Shown piece by piece: positions 59,029 through 64,000 of a stretch of DNA of 64,000 nucleotides. Source of the stretch: Methylobacterium oryzae (lineage in GTDB: Bacteria; Pseudomonadota; Alphaproteobacteria; Rhizobiales; Beijerinckiaceae); NCBI RefSeq assembly GCF_021398735.1, contig NZ_CP090349.1, positions 502,501-566,500 on the forward strand. The letters run 5' to 3'. The first letter of the stretch is position 1; every line of letters starts with the position of its first letter. The notes below the pieces were generated by a model. That model was not told the DNA's origin. It was given only the letters and a program-made list of their open reading frames with translations, and ran no database searches. The position numbers and the translations under genes are program-made.

Positions 59029-62000
59029 ATGGCACGCTTCTTCATCGACCGCCCGGTCTTCGCCTGGGTGGTGGCGCTGTTCATCTGCCTCGGCGGCGCG
59101 CTCGCCATCCCGAACCTGCCGGTGGCGCAGTACCCGGTGATCGCCCCGCCCTCCATCGCCCTGTCCACGGCCTATCCGGGCGCCTCCGTGGAGAGCCTCT
59201 ACATCGGCACCACCCGGCTCATCGAGGATGAGCTGAACGGCGCCGCCAACATCATGAGCTTCGAATCGACCACCGACTCGTTCGGCTCGGTCAACATCAC
59301 CGCCACCTTCCAGCCCGGCACCGACCCGTCGCTCGCCTCGGTCGAGGTGCAGAACCGGCTGAAGCGCGTGGAGGCGCGTCTCCCGGCCGAGGTGCGCCAG
59401 CAGGGCATCCTCGTGGAGGAGGCCTCGGCCGCGACCCTCAACATCATCACCCTGGTCTCCAAGGACGGGTCGATGGACGAGGTCGGCCTCGGCGACTTCC
59501 TGATCCGCAACGTCATCAACGAGATCCGCCGCATCCCCGGCGTCGGCCGCGCGACGCTCTACTCGACGGAGCGGTCGCTGCGCGTCTGGGTCGATCCCGA
59601 CAAGCTGCGCGGCCTCTCGCTCAGCGCCTCGGACGTCACCGACGCGATCCGCAACCAGAACGTCCAGGTCGCCTCAGGCTCGGTCGGCGCGCAGCCGAGC
59701 CCGACCCGGCAGGCGCTCACCGTGCCGATCATCGTGAAGGGCCAGCTCGGCACGATCGAGGAGTTCGGCGCCATCGTGCTGCGGGCCAATCCCGACGGCT
59801 CGAACGTGCGCCTGCGCGACGTCGCCCGGATCGAGCTCGGCGGCGACGCCTACCAGTTCTCCACGCGCCTCAACGGCGGCCCCGCCGCCGGCATCTCGGT
59901 GACGCTCGCCCCGGACGGCAACGCGCTCGAGACCGCCAAGGCGATCCGCGCCAAGATGGTGGAGCTGTCCCAGTTCTTCCCGCCGGACCTGAAATGGGAC
60001 ATCCCCTACGACATCACCCCGGCGGTGGAGGCCTCCATCGAGAAGGTGCTGCACACGCTGGTCGAGGCGGTGGTGCTGGTCTTCCTCGTGATGTTCCTGT
60101 TCCTGCAGAACATCCGCTACACCCTGATCCCCACCATCGTGGTGCCGATCGCTCTCATGGGCACGGTCACGGTGATGTGGATCTCGGGCTTCTCGGTGAA
60201 CGTGCTCACCATGTTCGGCATGGTGCTGGCCATCGGCATCCTGGTCGACGACGCCATCGTGGTGGTGGAGAACGTCGAGCGGATCATGAACGAGGAGGGG
60301 CTGCCCCCCAAGGAGGCCACCAAGAAGGCCATGGGGCAGATCACCGGCGCGATCATCGGCATCACCCTGGTGCTGATCGCCGTGTTCATCCCGATGGCGT
60401 TCTTCCCCGGCTCGGTGGGCATCATCTACCGGCAGTTCTCGATCGCGATGGTGACCTCCATCGCGTTCTCGGCGCTGCTCGCCCTGTCGCTGACGCCGGC
60501 GCTCTGCGCGACCTTCCTGAAGCCGATCGAGAAGGGCCACGGCCACGCCAAGGGCGGCGTGTTCGGGATGTTCAACCGCTTCGTCGATCGCGAGACCGCC
60601 CGCTACGGCCGCGGCACCGCGGCGTTCATCCGGAAGTCCGGCCGGGTGATGCTGGTCTACGTCGCGCTGGTGGCGGGCACGGCCTACGCCTTCGTCAACC
60701 TGCCGGAGGGCTTCCTGCCGGTCGAGGACCAGGGCTTCTTCACGGTCGACATCCAGACGCCCCCGGGTGCCTCCTACAACCGCACCCAGGAGGCGGTGCG
60801 CAAGGTCGAGGAGCACCTGCTGGCGCAGCCCGGCGTCGCCACCGTGACGATGCTCAACGGCTTCTCGTTCTCGGGGCAGGCCCCGAGCACCAGCCAGGCC
60901 TTCGTCACCCTCAAGCCGTGGAGCCAGCGCGACGCCAAGAACTCGGCCGCCGCGCTCGTGGCCGGCACCAACGCGGCCCTCGCCACGTACCGCGACGCCA
61001 CGGTGGACGCGCAGGAGCCGCCGCCGGTCGACAACCTCGGCAACGCGGCGGGCTTCTCGTTCCGCCTGCAGGACCGGGCCAACCGCGGCTACGCGGCCCT
61101 GCTGTCGGCCCAGGAACAGCTCCTGAAGCTGGCCTCGCAGAGCCCGGTTCTCCAGAAGGTGAAGATCGAGGGCCTGCCGCCGACCCCGCAGGCGGAGCTG
61201 GTGATCGACCGCGAGAAGGCGGCCGCGCTCGGCGTGAAGTTCGAGGACATCAACAACACGATCCAGCTCAACCTCGGCTCGGTCTACCCGAACGACTTCC
61301 CCAACCGGGGCAAGATGCAGCGGGTCTACGTGCAGGCCGAGCAGCTCCAGCGCATGAACGCGTCGGACATCCTCAACTACGCGGTGAAGAACGCCACCAA
61401 CACGATGGTGCCGATGTCGTCCTTCGCGGAGCTGAAATGGAGCATGGGGCCGAGCCAGATCGTCGGCTTCAACGGCTACCAGTCGGTGCGCTTCACCGGC
61501 GAGCCGAACCCCGGCTACACGTCGGGCGACGCCATCGCCGAGATGGAGCGGCTGATGCTGCAACTGCCGAAGGGCTTCGGCTACGCCTGGACGGGTCAGT
61601 CCTACCAGGAGAAGCAGGCGGGCAGCCAGGCGAGCCTGCTGCTCGCCCTGTCGGTGCTGATCGTGTTCCTGTGCCTCGCCGCGCTCTACGAGAGCTGGGC
61701 GATCCCGGTCTCGGTGATGCTGGTCATCCCGCTCGGCGTCATCGGCGCGGTGGCGGCCGTGTACCTGCGCGGCATGCCCAACGACGTGTACTTCAAGATC
61801 GGGCTGATCACGATCATCGGCCTCTCGGCCAAGAACGCGATCCTGATCGTGGAGTTCGCCAAGGACCTCTGGAAGCCCGGCACCTCCGTGGTGCGGGCCG
61901 CGGTCGAGGCGGCGACGCTCCGGTTCCGGCCGATCGTGATGACCTCGCTCGCCTTCATCTTCGGCGTGGTGCCGCTGGCCATCGCCACCGGCGCCGCCTC

Positions 62001-62187
62001 GAAGAGCCAGCAGGCGATCGGCACCGGCGTGATGGGCGGCATGATCACCGCGACCGTGCTGGCGGTGTTCTTCGTGCCGGTCTTCTTCGTCGTCGTCATG
62101 CGCCTGTTCCGGCGCAAGGCGGTGGCGGAGGGCGAGGTGGCGGAGGCCGAGACGCGGCACGAGCCGGCGCGGGTAGCGGCCGAGTAG
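59029..62187 (+). CDS. RND efflux inner-membrane pump (AcrB/MexB, HAE1 family)
   Basis: 1052 residues, full length. It begins MARFFIDRPVFAWVVALFIC. The proton-relay aspartates fall at Asp407 and Asp408 in GILVDDAIVVVENVER, the same numbering as AcrB. Other features: LLLALSVLIVFLCLAALYES and GLSAKNAILIVEFAKD in the second membrane half, and large periplasmic loops for drug capture. It is a typical hydrophobe/amphiphile multidrug pump and would work with the adaptor before it and a TolC-type channel encoded elsewhere. Confidence 0.97.
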   Translation: MARFFIDRPVFAWVVALFICLGGALAIPNLPVAQYPVIAPPSIALSTAYPGASVESLYIGTTRLIEDELNGAANIMSFESTTDSFGSVNITATFQPGTDPSLASVEVQNRLKRVEARLPAEVRQQGILVEEASAATLNIITLVSKDGSMDEVGLGDFLIRNVINEIRRIPGVGRATLYSTERSLRVWVDPDKLRGLSLSASDVTDAIRNQNVQVASGSVGAQPSPTRQALTVPIIVKGQLGTIEEFGAIVLRANPDGSNVRLRDVARIELGGDAYQFSTRLNGGPAAGISVTLAPDGNALETAKAIRAKMVELSQFFPPDLKWDIPYDITPAVEASIEKVLHTLVEAVVLVFLVMFLFLQNIRYTLIPTIVVPIALMGTVTVMWISGFSVNVLTMFGMVLAIGILVDDAIVVVENVERIMNEEGLPPKEATKKAMGQITGAIIGITLVLIAVFIPMAFFPGSVGIIYRQFSIAMVTSIAFSALLALSLTPALCATFLKPIEKGHGHAKGGVFGMFNRFVDRETARYGRGTAAFIRKSGRVMLVYVALVAGTAYAFVNLPEGFLPVEDQGFFTVDIQTPPGASYNRTQEAVRKVEEHLLAQPGVATVTMLNGFSFSGQAPSTSQAFVTLKPWSQRDAKNSAAALVAGTNAALATYRDATVDAQEPPPVDNLGNAAGFSFRLQDRANRGYAALLSAQEQLLKLASQSPVLQKVKIEGLPPTPQAELVIDREKAAALGVKFEDINNTIQLNLGSVYPNDFPNRGKMQRVYVQAEQLQRMNASDILNYAVKNATNTMVPMSSFAELKWSMGPSQIVGFNGYQSVRFTGEPNPGYTSGDAIAEMERLMLQLPKGFGYAWTGQSYQEKQAGSQASLLLALSVLIVFLCLAALYESWAIPVSVMLVIPLGVIGAVAAVYLRGMPNDVYFKIGLITIIGLSAKNAILIVEFAKDLWKPGTSVVRAAVEAATLRFRPIVMTSLAFIFGVVPLAIATGAASKSQQAIGTGVMGGMITATVLAVFFVPVFFVVVMRLFRRKAVAEGEVAEAETRHEPARVAAE

Positions 62188-62208
62188 GCCGGCGCCGGCC
62201 GCGCGCTC

Positions 62209-62295
62209 CGTCATCGCGAGCGGAGCGACGTGACCCAGGGCAGCGCGCCGTCGCGCGGCGCCGCCCTGGATGGCTTCGGTGCGCTCGCCAAGACG
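62209..62295. repeat. Palindromic ~90-bp intergenic repeat, copy 5 (diverged)
   Basis: The left arm is CGTCATCGCGAGCGGAGCG; the right arm is CTGGATGGCTTCGGTGCGC through CAAGACG. Both arms carry more differences from the other four copies, but the outer CGTC and inner CCAG/CTGG positions are kept. It lies directly after the RND pump gene. Confidence 0.8.
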
Positions 62296-62499
62296 GGGCG
62301 CGTCTAAGCCGCGATTCTGTAACGGGGATGAAGCGGGGAAAACGCGCTTCGGAACGCGCTTCGGAAGACACGAGATGTCGCGCCCCCGCGACAGGCTCGG
62401 CCCTCGTCTTGTATACAGATGGTCCGATGCTTGCTGACGCCGCGGTGGACACCGCCGGGGCAGCCGGCCGGTGGCGCATTCACGGTCTCGGAGATCCGC

Positions 62500-64000
62500 T
62501 TGTCCCGCTCAGCCCTGAAGACCCTCGCCCGCGGCGTGGCCGCGAGCACGGTCGCGACGTTCGCGTTCGCCGCGCTGCCCGCGCAGGCCGCCAACGTCTT
62601 CCGCTTCGCCTTCCAGGGTGACCTGAAATCCCTCGACCCGTACTCCCTCAAGGAGAGCTTCACGGAAGGGATGCAGCAGGCGGCCTACGAGTCCCTCGTC
62701 ACCCTCGACAAGAACCTGAAATTCGCCCCCGGCCTCGCCGAATCCTGGGAGACGCCCGAGCCGACCCGCTGGCGCTTCCACCTGCGCAAGAACGTGAAGT
62801 TTCACGACGGCTCGCCGTTCACCGCCGACGACGTGATCTTCTCCGCCCAGCGCGTCCGCGCCCCGGGCTCGAACTTCACCACCAACGTGCCCGCCGACGC
62901 CGAGTTCGTGAAGGTCGACGACTTCACCGTCGACATGGTGCTGAAGAAGCCGAACCCGATCGCCATCGCCCAGTTCCCGACCTGGGTGATCATGTCGAAG
63001 GCGTGGTCCGAGAAGAACGGCGTCGTGCAGCCGACGCCGCCCAGCGCCACCAGCCCGAGCTACGCCACGCTGCACGAGAACGGGACCGGCCCGTTCGTGA
63101 TCACCGAGCACCAGCCCGGCGTGAAGACCGTCTTCAAGAAATTCGACGGCTACTGGGGCACGGTCGAGTCGAACCTCGACGAGGCGGTGCTGACCACCAT
63201 CGCCAACCCGGCGACCCGCGTCGCCGCGCTCCTCTCCGGCGAGGTCGACTGGATCGACCCGGTGCCGCTGCAGGACCAGCAGCGGGTCAACGCCAGCGGC
63301 ACCGCCACCGTGATGGCGGGACCTGAGCTGCGCACGATCTTCCTCGGCATGGACCAGGACCGGGACGAGCTGAAGGATTCCAGCGTCAAGGGCAAGAACC
63401 CGTTCAAGGACATCAAGGTGCGCGAGGCCTTCTACCTCGCCATCGACGAGGACACGATCGCCAAGCGCGTGATGCGCGGGCAGGCGGTGCCCTCCGCGCT
63501 GATGATCGCCCCGGCCCTCTACGACCGCGGCGCCGAGTTCAAGCGCCCGGCCACCGACCTCAAGAAGGCCAAGGAGCTGATGGCCCAGGCGGGCTACCCG
63601 GACGGGTTCTCGCTGACCATGGATTGCCCGAACGACCGCTACGTCAACGACGAGGCGATCTGCCAGGCGGTGGTCTCGATGCTGGCCCGCATCAACGTCA
63701 AGGTGAACCTGAACGCCCAGCCGAAGGCCAAGTACTTCGCCAAGGTGCTGGCGCCTGCCTACGACACCTCGTTCTACCTGCTGGGCTGGACCCCGTCCTC
63801 ACTGGACAGCCACAACATCCTCTACGAGATCGTCGGCTGCCGGAAGCCCGGCGACAAGTCGGGCCGGGGCAGCTGGAACCTCGCCGGCTACTGCGACCCG
63901 AAGATCGACGCGATCGCCGACAAGGTCGAATCCGAGACCGACAAGACCAAGCGCGACGCCCTGATCAAGGAGGGCTTCGACGTCCTCAACGCCGACTGGG
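62500..64000 (+). CDS. Peptide/dipeptide ABC transporter substrate-binding protein (partial, runs off the edge)
   Basis: At least 500 residues from a TTG at 62500 (GGAG seven bases upstream); the 3' end lies beyond the window. The signal peptide is TVATFAFAALPAQAANVF. The mature chain has the DppA/SBP family-5 pattern: FQGDLKSLDPYSLKESFTEG, TRWRFHLRKNVKFHDGSPFT, NGTGPFVITEHQPGVKTVFK, VREAFYLAIDEDTIAKRVM and DVLNADW at the edge. Permease and ATPase genes would be expected to the right. Ligand: probably a short peptide; not certain. Confidence 0.9.
   Translation, partial: MSRSALKTLARGVAASTVATFAFAALPAQAANVFRFAFQGDLKSLDPYSLKESFTEGMQQAAYESLVTLDKNLKFAPGLAESWETPEPTRWRFHLRKNVKFHDGSPFTADDVIFSAQRVRAPGSNFTTNVPADAEFVKVDDFTVDMVLKKPNPIAIAQFPTWVIMSKAWSEKNGVVQPTPPSATSPSYATLHENGTGPFVITEHQPGVKTVFKKFDGYWGTVESNLDEAVLTTIANPATRVAALLSGEVDWIDPVPLQDQQRVNASGTATVMAGPELRTIFLGMDQDRDELKDSSVKGKNPFKDIKVREAFYLAIDEDTIAKRVMRGQAVPSALMIAPALYDRGAEFKRPATDLKKAKELMAQAGYPDGFSLTMDCPNDRYVNDEAICQAVVSMLARINVKVNLNAQPKAKYFAKVLAPAYDTSFYLLGWTPSSLDSHNILYEIVGCRKPGDKSGRGSWNLAGYCDPKIDAIADKVESETDKTKRDALIKEGFDVLNADW

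Overview
The window looks like a chromosomal segment of a Methylobacterium/Methylorubrum-type alphaproteobacterium. It is very GC-rich throughout (roughly 70% by eye). It carries a formaldehyde-activating-enzyme homologue, a mesaconyl-CoA hydratase of the ethylmalonyl-CoA pathway, DUF6894 and DUF1236 proteins, HWE-type kinases and two good matches to the EcfG general-stress promoter. All of these fit a methylotrophic Hyphomicrobiales species. No plasmid, phage or CRISPR locus is visible. The only clear mobile DNA is at the left edge.

Layout. 1-2313: an IS3-family element (orfA broken by an in-frame TAG) sits inside a decayed ISL3-family element. 2314-9745: a SUV3-like RNA helicase, a LysR regulator divergent from an FSR-type MFS transporter, a membrane ferredoxin/adenylate cyclase fusion, and a divergent 3-methyladenine glycosylase. 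9846-11505: a zinc alcohol dehydrogenase and a small partner. 11616-21842: a large amide-uptake and hydrolysis locus (amiC, amiR, nitrilase-family amidase, Liv-type ABC transporter with a fused permease-ATPase, DUF1028 protein, signature amidase). It has an apparent ANTAR antitermination leader between amiR and the first amidase. 21952-22700: two small exported proteins behind an EcfG-type promoter. 22904-29731: a sensory block with a LOV photoreceptor protein translationally coupled to a CheB-CheR-PAS-HWE kinase, plus a PAS hybrid kinase. 29967-40072: mixed housekeeping and envelope genes (royal-jelly-family protein, DUF6894, ruvB, GST, peptide-binding protein, GGDEF-EAL protein, MliC-like protein, Gph, and a RclC/AhpD/AraC group resembling a reactive-chlorine response). 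41143-45914: TetR, acyl-CoA dehydrogenase, thiolase, APH-type kinase and DUF6285, resembling the LvaC/LvaA/LvaB 4-hydroxyacyl-CoA route. 45940-50830: a cluster of CsbD-like and membrane-anchored stress proteins, a PAS-LuxR regulator with an EcfG-type promoter, and a stand-alone sigma region-2 protein. 51214-57573: exported protein, GH13 enzyme, tRNA-Ala(CGC), YggT, mesaconyl-CoA hydratase, outer-membrane protein, Fae homologue, L,D-transpeptidase. 57730-64000: RND efflux adaptor and pump, then a peptide-binding protein cut by the window edge.

Five copies of a ~90-bp palindromic repeat (outer arms CGTC..GCGAGCGCAGCGAAGC) lie between genes at 4818, 7190, 19388, 22784 and 62209. Start codons were chosen from Shine-Dalgarno matches and family lengths; several are GTG or TTG. 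Functional assignments rest on recognised motifs and family knowledge, not on database searches.
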